DNA from: Planctomycetota bacterium
GTDB taxonomy: Bacteria; Planctomycetota; UBA1135; GCA-002686595
Direction of reading: 5' to 3'
Assembly (NCBI GenBank): GCA_016714045.1
Contig: JADJNY010000009.1
Span: forward strand, 62,001 to 126,000
DNA length: 64,000 nucleotides
Under the pieces are notes generated by a model, which ran no database searches, was not told where the DNA came from, and saw nothing but the letters and a program-made list of their open reading frames with translations. The translations under genes and the position numbers were made by a program. Below are positions 26,614 through 34,251 of this stretch, piece after piece (position 1 is the stretch's first letter; the number at the start of each line of letters is the position of its first letter).

Positions 26614-27323
26614 CGCAACTCCTTCGCGGACGTCACGACGCGCTCGACGCGCCCGTCGTTCATTTTCGCGATGCGGTCGGCGAACTCGAACACGCGCGCG
26701 TCGTGCGTGACGATGACGAGCGAACGCCCGGGGCCGACGGCGACCGCGCGCAGGATCTCCATGACCTTGTGGCCGGTCTCCTGGTCGAGCGCGCTCGTCG
26801 GTTCGTCGCAAACGATCAGCTTGGGGTCGTGTACGAGCGCGCGCCCGATCGCGACGCGCTGCTGCTGGCCGCCGGAGAGCTGCGACGGGAGCGAGCGCCA
26901 GCGGTGGCCGAGGTCGACGCGCTCGAGCACCTCGCGCGCGCGGTCGACGGCCTCCTTGCGCTTCACCCCTTGGATCAGGAGCGGCACGGCGACGTTCTCC
27001 GCCGCGTTCAGCGCCGGGAGCAGGTTGTAGGCCTGGAAGACGAAGCCCACCGTCCGGCCGCGGAACGCGGTCTTCGCACGCGCGCCGAGCTGCTTCACGT
27101 CCTCGCCGAAGACGTGGCACGTGCCTTCGTCCTGGTCGAGGATGCCCGCGATGACCGAGATCAGCGTCGTCTTCCCACACCCCGACGGGCCGACGAGCAT
27201 CATGAGCTCGCCGCTCTTCACGTCGAGGTCGATGCCGCGCAGGGCGGGTACGGCGTCGGGGCCGCTGCCGTAGACCTTCGTGATGCCGCGGCAGACGACG
27301 GCGTCGGCGGTGGCGACGGTCAC
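26610..27323 (-). CDS. ABC exporter ATP-binding protein (MacB/LolD/DevA type)
   Basis: 237 residues. Complete nucleotide-binding domain: Walker A GPSGCGKTT, Q-loop FVFQAYNLLPALNAAENV, signature LSGGQQQRVAIGRAL, Walker B KLIVCDEPTSALD, and H-loop SLVIVTHDARV. The sequence between Walker A and the signature matches the MacB/LolD/DevA exporters, not importers. It is cytoplasmic and pairs with the permease 61 bp upstream. It overlaps the small frame at 26434-26613 by ATGA. Confidence 0.95.
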   Translation of the reverse strand: MTVATADAVVCRGITKVYGSGPDAVPALRGIDLDVKSGELMMLVGPSGCGKTTLISVIAGILDQDEGTCHVFGEDVKQLGARAKTAFRGRTVGFVFQAYNLLPALNAAENVAVPLLIQGVKRKEAVDRAREVLERVDLGHRWRSLPSQLSGGQQQRVAIGRALVHDPKLIVCDEPTSALDQETGHKVMEILRAVAVGPGRSLVIVTHDARVFEFADRIAKMNDGRVERVVTSAKELR

Positions 27324-27384
27324 GCGGCACCTCCGCGCACCGACCGGTGCTCCGAAGATCGCGACGACTCGAGCGTGCTCGCGC

Positions 27385-28572
27385 TCATGACTTGAACACG
27401 ATCGCGGGTTCGAGCTTCACGACCTTGCGGATCGAGAGCAGGGCCGAGAGCATGCAGATGAAGAGCACGGCGCCTGCGCTCGCGGTGAGCACCCACCACG
27501 GCATGCGGAACGCGAGCTCCGTGTTGCGCGTCAGCAATCCGAACGCCGACGCGAGCCCGACGCCGATCCCGTAGCCGATCGAGCCCGCGAGCAGCGACTG
27601 GAGCAGGATCATGCGCAACAGCGTCCCGTTCCCCGTCCCCATCGCCTTGAGCGCGCCGAACTGGCGGATGTTCTCGAGCGTGAAGTTGTAGAAGGTCTGC
27701 CCCGCGATCACGGTGCCGATCAAGAACCCGAGCAGCACGGCGATGCCGAAGTTGACGGGGATGCCGGTGTACTTGAGGAAGTACTTCATCGTCATCACCT
27801 TGAACTCGTCGGCGGTCCACGCCGCGAGGCCGGTCGCCGCGCGGATGCGCGCGGAGAGCTCCGCCTGGTCGACGCCGGGCTTCGCGCCGACGAGCACGAA
27901 CGACAGGAGCTTGCGCTCGCGCGGCGCGAACGTCGTCGCGCGAGAGAAGGTCGTGAAGACGACGGGTTGCGACTGGAACGTGCGCGAGACGCGGCACAAC
28001 CCGACGACCACGGCGCGGTGGTCGTTGATCTCGAGCGTGTCCCCCACCTTCAGCGGCGTCGGCTTGCCGCCCTCCGTCGCGGCGGGCTTCGCGAGCTTCC
28101 CCTGCGCGGCGACGACGTCGACGATCACGCCCTCGGCGCGGCGCAAATCCTCGAGCTCGCCCTCGACCATCTCGGGCGGCCCGCCGATCAGCGTGGAGTC
28201 GTCGAGGCCGAGGCAGATCACCGTCTGGAACGAACCGTTCGAGAGGCGCGCCTTGAGGAGCCCCTTGTAGAGCGGCGCCACCCACTCGACGCCCTCGACG
28301 CCGCGCACGCGGTAGAGCTCCGTCGACTGGAGCGGCTTCACGTCGTCGATGAACTGCACCTTGGGGTCCATGACCCAGATGTCGGGCTGCCCCATGTCGG
28401 AGATCTGCCCGTAGGTGCGCGTCATCAAGCCCCAGAAGATCGACGCCTGCTGCGTGATGAGCAGCGACGCGAACGTGAGCCCGATCAGGATCCCGATGTA
28501 CTTGGCGCGGTCGCCGATGAGCATCTTGAGCGCGACGAAGTTCACGAGCGTGCTCCTCGGGGTTCGGAGCAT
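27385..28572 (-). CDS. ABC exporter permease (DevC/FtsX-MacB-like)
   Basis: 395 residues. Four-helix layout with one N-terminal helix (YIGILIGLTFASLLITQQAS) and a large periplasmic domain (~60-270). Three C-terminal helices follow (VNFGIAVLLGFLIGTVIAG, ILLQSLLAGSIGYGIGVG, VLTASAGAVLFICMLSALL). The FtsX-type loop NIRQFGALKAMGTGNGTLL precedes the third. This matches DevC permeases, which with DevA and DevB export lipids or drugs. The ATG at 28572 removes an Arg-rich upstream extension. It lies 73 bp after the TetR-type gene, second in the operon. Confidence 0.92.
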   Translation of the reverse strand: MLRTPRSTLVNFVALKMLIGDRAKYIGILIGLTFASLLITQQASIFWGLMTRTYGQISDMGQPDIWVMDPKVQFIDDVKPLQSTELYRVRGVEGVEWVAPLYKGLLKARLSNGSFQTVICLGLDDSTLIGGPPEMVEGELEDLRRAEGVIVDVVAAQGKLAKPAATEGGKPTPLKVGDTLEINDHRAVVVGLCRVSRTFQSQPVVFTTFSRATTFAPRERKLLSFVLVGAKPGVDQAELSARIRAATGLAAWTADEFKVMTMKYFLKYTGIPVNFGIAVLLGFLIGTVIAGQTFYNFTLENIRQFGALKAMGTGNGTLLRMILLQSLLAGSIGYGIGVGLASAFGLLTRNTELAFRMPWWVLTASAGAVLFICMLSALLSIRKVVKLEPAIVFKS

Positions 28573-28645
28573 CGCGCTCGCCGCGCTGCGGGGCGCGCGG
28601 TGGATCCGCGACGCTCGAGGCCGCGCGTGGAGCACGGGCCGGCGC

Positions 28646-29305
28646 TCACGCTCGACCTCCCGCGCGCGGCGCGCGAATCCCCGCGAGCGAGAAGCGCGTG
28701 ATGTGCCGCGCGAGCTCGTCGAGACCTTCGATCGTCGGCTCGGACTCGGGCCAGCCGCGGCGGATCATCTCGCGGCAGTGGCGGTAGAAGAGGCACTGGC
28801 CGACGACGCTCTGGGAGCACCGCATCACGTGCTCGACGCTCGCGTCGGGCCCGGCGAGCTCGCGCACGATGCCCGTGAGGCGTTCGAAGAGCGGTCGCGC
28901 CGTGTTCCCGATGATGTGCTCGAGCGCGTCGGTCGGCTCGATCATCTCGCGCGCCATGATCTTGCCGAGCCAGGCGGGCACGCCATCGGACAAGAGGCGC
29001 AGGAGGAAGGAGCGCACGAAGGCCTCGAGGCGCTCCTCGGCGCTCGCGCCCGGCCGCACGCCGAGGTCGGGCGGGAAGCGCGTGACCGCGACCCGGAAGG
29101 CGTGCTCGACGACCGCGCGGTAGAGCGTCGCCTTGTCCCCGAAGTGGTAGTGGACGGCCGCGCCGTTCGCCCCGGCGCGCGTGCAGAGCTCGCGCACCGT
29201 CGCGGCGCGGTAGCCCTGCTCGGCGAAGAGCTCGCCCGCGACCTCGAGCAGGCGGGTGCGGGTATCCGCGTCGGACGGGGCCGGGGTGGGTGTGGGGTGC
29301 GACAT
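28646..29305 (-). CDS. TetR-family repressor, CecR-like (DUF1956)
   Basis: 219 residues. The N-terminal helix-turn-helix is RTRLLEVAGELFAEQGYRAA, TVRELCTRAGANGAAVHYHF and GDKATLYRAVVEHAF. The C-terminal ligand domain matches the CecR/DUF1956 type (PAWLGKIMAREMIEPTDALE, QSVVGQCLFYRHCREMIRR). CecR in E. coli controls a linked ABC export cluster. The ATG at 29305 is preferred to a TTG one codon upstream. It heads the efflux operon. A 16-bp palindrome overlaps the start codon, so it most likely represses itself and the pump. The inducer is unknown. Confidence 0.93.
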   Translation of the reverse strand: MSHPTPTPAPSDADTRTRLLEVAGELFAEQGYRAATVRELCTRAGANGAAVHYHFGDKATLYRAVVEHAFRVAVTRFPPDLGVRPGASAEERLEAFVRSFLLRLLSDGVPAWLGKIMAREMIEPTDALEHIIGNTARPLFERLTGIVRELAGPDASVEHVMRCSQSVVGQCLFYRHCREMIRRGWPESEPTIEGLDELARHITRFSLAGIRAPRAGGRA

Positions 29306-29320
29306 CAAACGCTCGTTTGA
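29305..29320. promoter_or_regulatory. Probable TetR operator
   Basis: Perfect inverted repeat TCAAACG-CT-CGTTTGA. Its first base is the A of the TetR-type gene's ATG, and a related half-site (TATCAAGCG) follows a few bases upstream of the gene. It is less GC-rich than the surroundings. Position and symmetry fit autoregulation. Confidence 0.7.
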
Positions 29321-29415
29321 AGCACTTGTATCAAGCGCCCGATGGAGGCGCCAGCCCGCTCGAGGCCCGGATCACCTGCGACCCCGACTGCGTCCTCGTG
29401 CGCGACGGCCCTCCT

Positions 29416-29523
29416 GTGCGACGGCGCCCTCGCCTGCGACAGCACCCACCTACTCGGCGGTGCCCTCCTGTGCGACGTCGCCCTCCTGCGCGACAGCACC
29501 CACCTACTCGGCGGTGCCGGCCT
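29416..29523. repeat. Tandem repeat, 2 x 54 bp
   Basis: The units 29416-29469 and 29470-29523 share GCGACAGCACCCACCTACTC followed by GGCGGTGCC. They lie in the 332-bp gap between the TetR-type gene and the lipoprotein at 29638. Apart from the operator, this gap holds nothing else I can identify. Confidence 0.8.
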
Positions 29524-29637
29524 GTGCTCCGACGCCCGCCCGCCTTGCGGCGCCCAGCTCCGCGCCGACTCCACACCGCGCTCGTCCCCGTCGACGGCGG
29601 CGGCTCCGGCCCGTCCTGAAACCCGACCGTGCGCGCG

Positions 29638-30066
29638 TCAGCCGCCCGGAGCGGGTCGCCGGGCCGACAGCTCGAAGCGCCGCTTGCCGAGCACCTGCCC
29701 CGGGGCCTCGGTCGCATAGAGCGACACGTGCGGCTCGCCCGCGCGCAGGACGCGCACCTCGAGGTCGAAGGTCCCGGAGCCGCGCTCGATCCGGTGCGGC
29801 TGGGGCTCCTCGATCGACCCATTCGTGAGACCGAGGTAGAGCACAGCCCGCGCCTGGGACGCGAGCCGGTACGTCCCGCGCACGCGCAGGGTCGAGCCCC
29901 AAGCGAGCGGGGTGCCCTGCACGCTGACGTACTCGAGCGTCAGGTCGTCGCCGGGAGTGTCGAAGGATTCGACGACCTCGAACCGTACGCGCTGGTACGG
30001 CTCGGCGGCGAGGCTGGCGCAGGACGGGAGGAGCGCGGCGAGCAGGGCGCAGAGGAGGAGGCGCAT
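29638..30066 (-). CDS. Small lipoprotein of unknown function
   Basis: 142 residues. The ATG at 30066 opens MRLLLCALLAALLPSCASLA, with lipobox LPSC (Cys16). The mature part looks like a single beta-sandwich (YQRVRFEVVESFDTPGDDL, TLRVRGTYRLASQARAVLY, FDLEVRVLRAGEPHVSLYA). I do not recognise a family. It is probably the third gene of a small operon with the CZB protein (30544) and DUF2752 protein (30123), with gaps of 16 and 56 bp. Confidence 0.7.
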   Translation of the reverse strand: MRLLLCALLAALLPSCASLAAEPYQRVRFEVVESFDTPGDDLTLEYVSVQGTPLAWGSTLRVRGTYRLASQARAVLYLGLTNGSIEEPQPHRIERGSGTFDLEVRVLRAGEPHVSLYATEAPGQVLGKRRFELSARRPAPGG

Positions 30067-30122
30067 GGTTGGGAAGGTCGGAAGGAGGAGGCCGGTGGTT
30101 CGAGTCCGGCGCGGAGGGTGGA

Positions 30123-30527
30123 TCAGTGCCCCGCGACCTCGGCCCACGCGCGCGCGAAGCCGAAGGCGAGCAGGGCGAAGACGAAGACCACGACGGACAC
30201 CTGGACGCGGCGAGAGCGCACGACGCGGGCTTCGAGGTCCGCGCGTCCGCGCGCGACGAACGGCCAGACGACGAGCGTCACCGCGCCCGCATAGAAGACG
30301 AAGCCGAACGGGTGGAAGCTCCACGCGCCCGGGAGATCGCCGTGGGAGATCGCGCAGAATGCGCGCGTCAGGCCGCAGCCCGGGCACGAGACGCCGGTCA
30401 GGCGGCGCAGCCAGCACAGTTGGAGCTTCGGGAACGCGCTCGGCGTCCAGAGGAAGCTCGCGAGGAGGGCCGCGAGTGCGCCCGCCGCGAGGGTCCAACG
30501 CGTTGTCCCGTTCCCCTGGCCCGTCAT
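30123..30527 (-). CDS. DUF2752 membrane protein
   Basis: 134 residues, three predicted membrane helices. The central motif VSCPGCGLTRAFCAISHGDL, then AWSFHPFGFVFY, defines DUF2752. The CPxCGxTR core may bind metal or act in redox chemistry, but the family has no established function. An N-terminal helix (LAAGALAALLASFLW) and a C-terminal helix (VSVVVFVFALLAFGFARAW) flank it. It lies 16 bp downstream of the CZB-domain gene. Confidence 0.88.
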   Translation of the reverse strand: MTGQGNGTTRWTLAAGALAALLASFLWTPSAFPKLQLCWLRRLTGVSCPGCGLTRAFCAISHGDLPGAWSFHPFGFVFYAGAVTLVVWPFVARGRADLEARVVRSRRVQVSVVVFVFALLAFGFARAWAEVAGH

Positions 30528-30543
30528 GCGGGACAGAGGCTAC

Positions 30544-30912
30544 TCAGTGCAGCGCCTTCTTCCACTCCGACATGGCCAGGACGACCTTGGACGAGATCAG
30601 GGTGTATTCCCCGACGGGGGCGATCAGCGCGAGCGCCTCCCCCTTCCGGCCCGTCGTCGCGAACTCGGCCACGCGCGCCGCTACGCGATGGAACTCGGCG
30701 TGCGCGGCGAGGACCGACTGGTAGTGAGGAGATGCGCGGTCCGCGGCGGTCATGCCGCTGCCGTGGAGCCACTTCCCGAACGCGCATTGATCCTCCGCTC
30801 GAATCGTCGCGATGGGGACCTCGCTGACCCCCGTGTCGATCGACTTCTTGAGGCGTGACTTCCAGGCGCTGTGAGCGGCGATGGCGGTGGTGAGTTCGTC
30901 CGTAGTGAGCAT
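30544..30912 (-). CDS. Stand-alone CZB (chemoreceptor zinc-binding) domain protein
   Basis: 122 residues, almost all one helical CZB domain. The zinc ligands typical of the domain are visible: His in AIAAHSAWKSRL, Cys in DQCAFGKWLHGSG, and His in LAAHAEFHRVAARV. CZB domains usually sit at the C-terminus of chemoreceptors or diguanylate cyclases and sense zinc or HOCl. Here it has no receptor or output domain. The ATG at 30912 gives the bare domain; an upstream frame adds only low-complexity sequence. First of a likely three-gene operon. Confidence 0.85.
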   Translation of the reverse strand: MLTTDELTTAIAAHSAWKSRLKKSIDTGVSEVPIATIRAEDQCAFGKWLHGSGMTAADRASPHYQSVLAAHAEFHRVAARVAEFATTGRKGEALALIAPVGEYTLISSKVVLAMSEWKKALH

Positions 30913-31200
30913 CGTCGAGACCTCGAATCGAGTGGGTGCGCGCCCGGGAAGGTGGCCTTCCGTCCGCTCGTCTTCCCGCACGTTCGAACGATCGAACGGC
31001 GGCGCGGACGTCGAGGTGCGCGTCGTCGACGAGTAGGTCGGTCCACGCACGGCCGGCGGTCATGCGCTCCCTGGCGCAAGCGGCCTACGCACACGAAAAG
31101 CACCGCAGCAGCGCGACTCACGAGCCCGAAGTCTGCAGAGCCGGGCGCGGGCGACTCCTGCGGGCGCGGAGAGCACACGGTCGGCCGAACCCGAGGGCCA

Positions 31201-32331
31201 TCAGCGCTCGTCGCGGTCGAGCTGGATGTCGAGCCGGTGCAGCCCGGGCTCACGAGCGCCGGACTGCGCCCACGTCGCGGCTTCTCGCGCGGCGGGAGCG
31301 CGGTACGTCGCTCCCAACTCGAAACGCGCGGCGGGAAACGGACCGAGGACGAACTCGCCCGATGAACCCGTCGTCACGACGCGGGGGCGTGAGCTCGCTT
31401 CCCTCGAGAGCTCCTCGTCGGTCGGAGCCGGCCGGGCCCACACGTCGACGCCGGCGATCGGCGAGTGCGTCACCGCATCGACGACGCGCCCGACGAACAA
31501 CACCTGATCGCGCTCCTTGGGATCGACCCGCACGCGCACATCGCGAGCGCCGGAGACCGTCGTCGTCGTCGCGAACACGTCGACTGCACGTGGCCAACGC
31601 GCCGTAAGCTCGAACTCGCCCGTGTAGAGGCCGCCGAGATGGAAGCGCCCGTGTTCGTCGGTGCGCACGACGTCGAGCTGGAGCACTTCCTCCCACGTCG
31701 CGCCCTTGCGGATCGGCGTCTTCAACCGCCGCTCGCCACGCGCCTCGACGCGCGCGTTCGCGAGCGGGTTCCCATCGGGGTCGACGACGACACCGTCGAT
31801 CGTCGCCTCGGGCTCGAGCCGTAGCGTCACCGAGTCGGGGTTGCGCTCGACGATGCGGACGGGCTCGCGCACGGCGACGGCGTAGCCCGGCACGTGCACC
31901 GCGACGTAGCCTTCGAGCGTCGGGGGCAGGCCCGACACGCGGAACTCCCCCGCCGCGTTCGTGACCGGACGCTCGCCCGAATGTCCGCCCCCGATCACTA
32001 GCACGGGCACGTTCGCGATCGGCTTCCCGCTCGCGTCGAGCACGCGCCCGCGCAGTTGCACGGCGCGGACGTCGCTCGGCGGCAGGTCCGGCGGCTTGAA
32101 GAACTCGGGCGGCGGCGGCGGACGACGCACGGGACCGCAGGCGGCGAGGAGGAGCGCGAGTGTCGCGAGCTCGAGTCCGTGTCGGCGAGTCAGCTCGTGA
32201 ACGAGCCGCCGGGCAAGCCCGCGAGCGAAACCGTGAGCAAGCTCGTGAGCGAAGCCGCGAACCAGGCGAACAGGCGCGGCGCCGCCGCCCGCGCGCGGAG
32301 GGCGACCCACGGGGTTCGTCGAGGGGCTCAC
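31201..32331 (-). CDS. Lipoprotein with carboxypeptidase-regulatory-like domains
   Basis: 376 residues with a GTG start at 32331, 9 bp after the ABC exporter stop. The N-terminus has a degenerate repeated segment (FAHELAHGF, ARGLARRLVHEL) before a lipobox (LALLLAACGPVRRPPPPP). Two or three CarboxypepD_reg-like units follow (RGRVLDASGKPIANVPVLV, DGVVVDPDGNPLANARVEA, VGRVVDAVTHSPIAGVDVW). The true start may be closer to the lipobox, because the first ~50 residues are unusual. Likely co-transcribed with the exporter. Family function: ligand binding or structural; unproven. Confidence 0.78.
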   Translation of the reverse strand: MSPSTNPVGRPPRAGGGAAPVRLVRGFAHELAHGFARGLARRLVHELTRRHGLELATLALLLAACGPVRRPPPPPEFFKPPDLPPSDVRAVQLRGRVLDASGKPIANVPVLVIGGGHSGERPVTNAAGEFRVSGLPPTLEGYVAVHVPGYAVAVREPVRIVERNPDSVTLRLEPEATIDGVVVDPDGNPLANARVEARGERRLKTPIRKGATWEEVLQLDVVRTDEHGRFHLGGLYTGEFELTARWPRAVDVFATTTTVSGARDVRVRVDPKERDQVLFVGRVVDAVTHSPIAGVDVWARPAPTDEELSREASSRPRVVTTGSSGEFVLGPFPAARFELGATYRAPAAREAATWAQSGAREPGLHRLDIQLDRDER

Positions 32332-32340
32332 GCCACGCTC

Positions 32341-34158
32341 CTACGCCGCGTTCAACCGCGCGTACACGCCGTTCTTCGCGAGCAGCTCGGCGTGCGTGCC
32401 GATTTCGACGAGCCGCCCCTTGTCGAGCACCGCGATGCGATCGGCGTTCTTGATCGTCGAGAGACGGTGCGCGATCACGAGCACGGTGCGGTGCGACATC
32501 AGGCGCTCGAGCGCCTCCTGCACCACTTGCTCCGACTCCGTGTCGAGGGCACTCGTCGCCTCGTCGAGCAGGAGCAGCGGCGCGTCCTTGATGAACGCGC
32601 GCGCGATCGTGATGCGCTGGCGCTGCCCGCCGGAGAGGCGCGAGCCCGCGTCCGCGACGTTCGTCGCGTAGCCCTCGGGCAGGCCGAGGATGAAGTCGTG
32701 GATGCCGGCGGCGCGCGCGGCGGCCTCGACCTCCGCGTCGGTCGCGCCGGGCTTTCCGTAGCGGATGTTCTCCGCGATCGTCGCGTGGAACAGGAACGGC
32801 GTCTGCCCGACCATCGCGTACTGCGCGGTCCACGAGTCGAAGGTGAGGTCGCGCAAGTCGCGCCCGTCGACGGTGACGCGCCCTTGCTGCGGGTCCATGA
32901 AGCGCGCGACGAGGTCGACCACGGTGCTCTTGCCCGAGCCCGACGGCCCGACGAGCGCCAGCGTCTCGCCCGGCCGCACGTCGAGCGTCAGCCCGTCGAT
33001 CGCGTTGCCGTCGCCCTCGGGGTACGCGAAGCGCACGTCCTCGAAGCGGATGCCGCGGCCGAGTCCCTGGATCGCGACCGCGCCGGACTTCTCGACGACG
33101 TCGGGTTGCTCGTCGAGCAGCGCTTGCAGGCGCTCGGACGCGCCGACGGACTCCTGCGCGTGCGTGATGGCCTTGGTGATGTCCTTGACGCTGCCGTAGA
33201 TGCCCGACACGAGGATGAAGAACGCCCCCATCTCGCCCGCGTTCTGGAAGACGTCCCCCGAGATCTTCAGCCAGCCGATGACGACGAGCATCAGCCCCAT
33301 CCCCGCGAAGGAGAGGAACAGCGTCGAGGCGTTCGAGAGCGCGAGCGCCCGCACCATCTTCATGGTCGAGCGCACGTAGCTCGCGTTGATCTCCTGGTAG
33401 CGCGCGAGCTCGCGCTCCTCCGCGCGGAACGCCTTGACGGCGCGGATGCCTTGGAACATCTGCGTCAACGCCTGCACGGACGAGCCGAGGTTCGTGAGCG
33501 AGCGCGAGCTCCCCTTGCGAACTCGCTTCGACGTCACCGCAACCGGGATCGCGATCGCGAGCAATCCGCCCGCGACGATGAGCGTCAGCCACGGCGCGAT
33601 GCACGCCGCCATCGCGAGCGACGCGACGGCGAGGAGCGGCTCCTGTACGAGGTCCTTGAGCGACAGGTTGAGCACGGACAACGTCGTGTTCACGTCGTTC
33701 GAGATGCGCGAGAGCAGGTCGCCGAAGTGCCGACGGCCGTGATAGGCCATCGAGAGCCCCATCAGGTGGCGCGCGAGGCGCTGGCGCAACTCGACGACCA
33801 TCAGCACGGCGAGCTTGCGCGTCAGCGTGACGAAGAGGTACTGCGACACGCCGACGACGAGGGCGATGGCCGCGACCGCCAACGCGACGCGCCACAGGGC
33901 CGCGAGCTTCTCCTCGCCCGTGGTCGCGTCGCCGATCAGGACGTCGCGAAGCGCGACGAGGTACCGATTCGTGCTCGGCTTGCCGACGCCGGCGCCCTCG
34001 TCGAAGAGCAGCTCGAGCGTCGGCACGAGCAGCAGCGTCACCGCCTTCTGCCCGAACGCCGACAGCGCCGCGAACCCCGTCGCGAGCAAGAGCAGCGGCC
34101 AGCGCGTCGCGAGGTGCGGACGGAGGAGCTGGACGGTCGTGCGCGCGGTGGAGCTCAA
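32341..34158 (-). CDS. ABC exporter, fused permease-ATPase (MsbA-like)
   Basis: 605 residues. The N-terminal ~320 residues form a six-helix type I exporter domain. A complete ATPase follows: Walker A LVGPSGSGKSTVVDL, Q-loop YAMVGQTPFLFHATIAENI, signature SRLSGGQRQRITIARAF, Walker B LLLLDEATSALDTESE, and H-loop VLVIAHRLSTI. Closest in layout to MsbA and related lipid or peptide flippases, which work as homodimers in the inner membrane. The substrate cannot be told. The downstream lipoprotein gene starts 9 bp past the stop. Confidence 0.93.
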   Translation of the reverse strand: MSSTARTTVQLLRPHLATRWPLLLLATGFAALSAFGQKAVTLLLVPTLELLFDEGAGVGKPSTNRYLVALRDVLIGDATTGEEKLAALWRVALAVAAIALVVGVSQYLFVTLTRKLAVLMVVELRQRLARHLMGLSMAYHGRRHFGDLLSRISNDVNTTLSVLNLSLKDLVQEPLLAVASLAMAACIAPWLTLIVAGGLLAIAIPVAVTSKRVRKGSSRSLTNLGSSVQALTQMFQGIRAVKAFRAEERELARYQEINASYVRSTMKMVRALALSNASTLFLSFAGMGLMLVVIGWLKISGDVFQNAGEMGAFFILVSGIYGSVKDITKAITHAQESVGASERLQALLDEQPDVVEKSGAVAIQGLGRGIRFEDVRFAYPEGDGNAIDGLTLDVRPGETLALVGPSGSGKSTVVDLVARFMDPQQGRVTVDGRDLRDLTFDSWTAQYAMVGQTPFLFHATIAENIRYGKPGATDAEVEAAARAAGIHDFILGLPEGYATNVADAGSRLSGGQRQRITIARAFIKDAPLLLLDEATSALDTESEQVVQEALERLMSHRTVLVIAHRLSTIKNADRIAVLDKGRLVEIGTHAELLAKNGVYARLNAA

Positions 34159-34199
34159 GCCGGCAGATGATCGCGGCGCGCGGAGGGGCTGTCAAAGCG

Positions 34200-34232
34200 C
34201 GAAGGCCGCCGTCCCGAGGACGGCGGCCTTCG
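34200..34232. terminator. Strong hairpin, probable terminator
   Basis: A perfect 15-bp stem with a 3-nt loop between the stop of the SurA/PpiC-like gene (34252) and the start of the ABC exporter (34158). Both genes are on the minus strand. The run after the stem on the minus strand (CGCTTTGAC) has only a short T tract. Confidence 0.6.
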
Positions 34233-34251
34233 TTCGATCGTCGCGTCGAGC

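Noticed and set aside
30090..30130. tRNA-like T-loop GGTTCGAGTCC
   Set aside because: The flanking bases do not form a T-stem, and no D-arm, anticodon arm or acceptor stem can be drawn in the gap.
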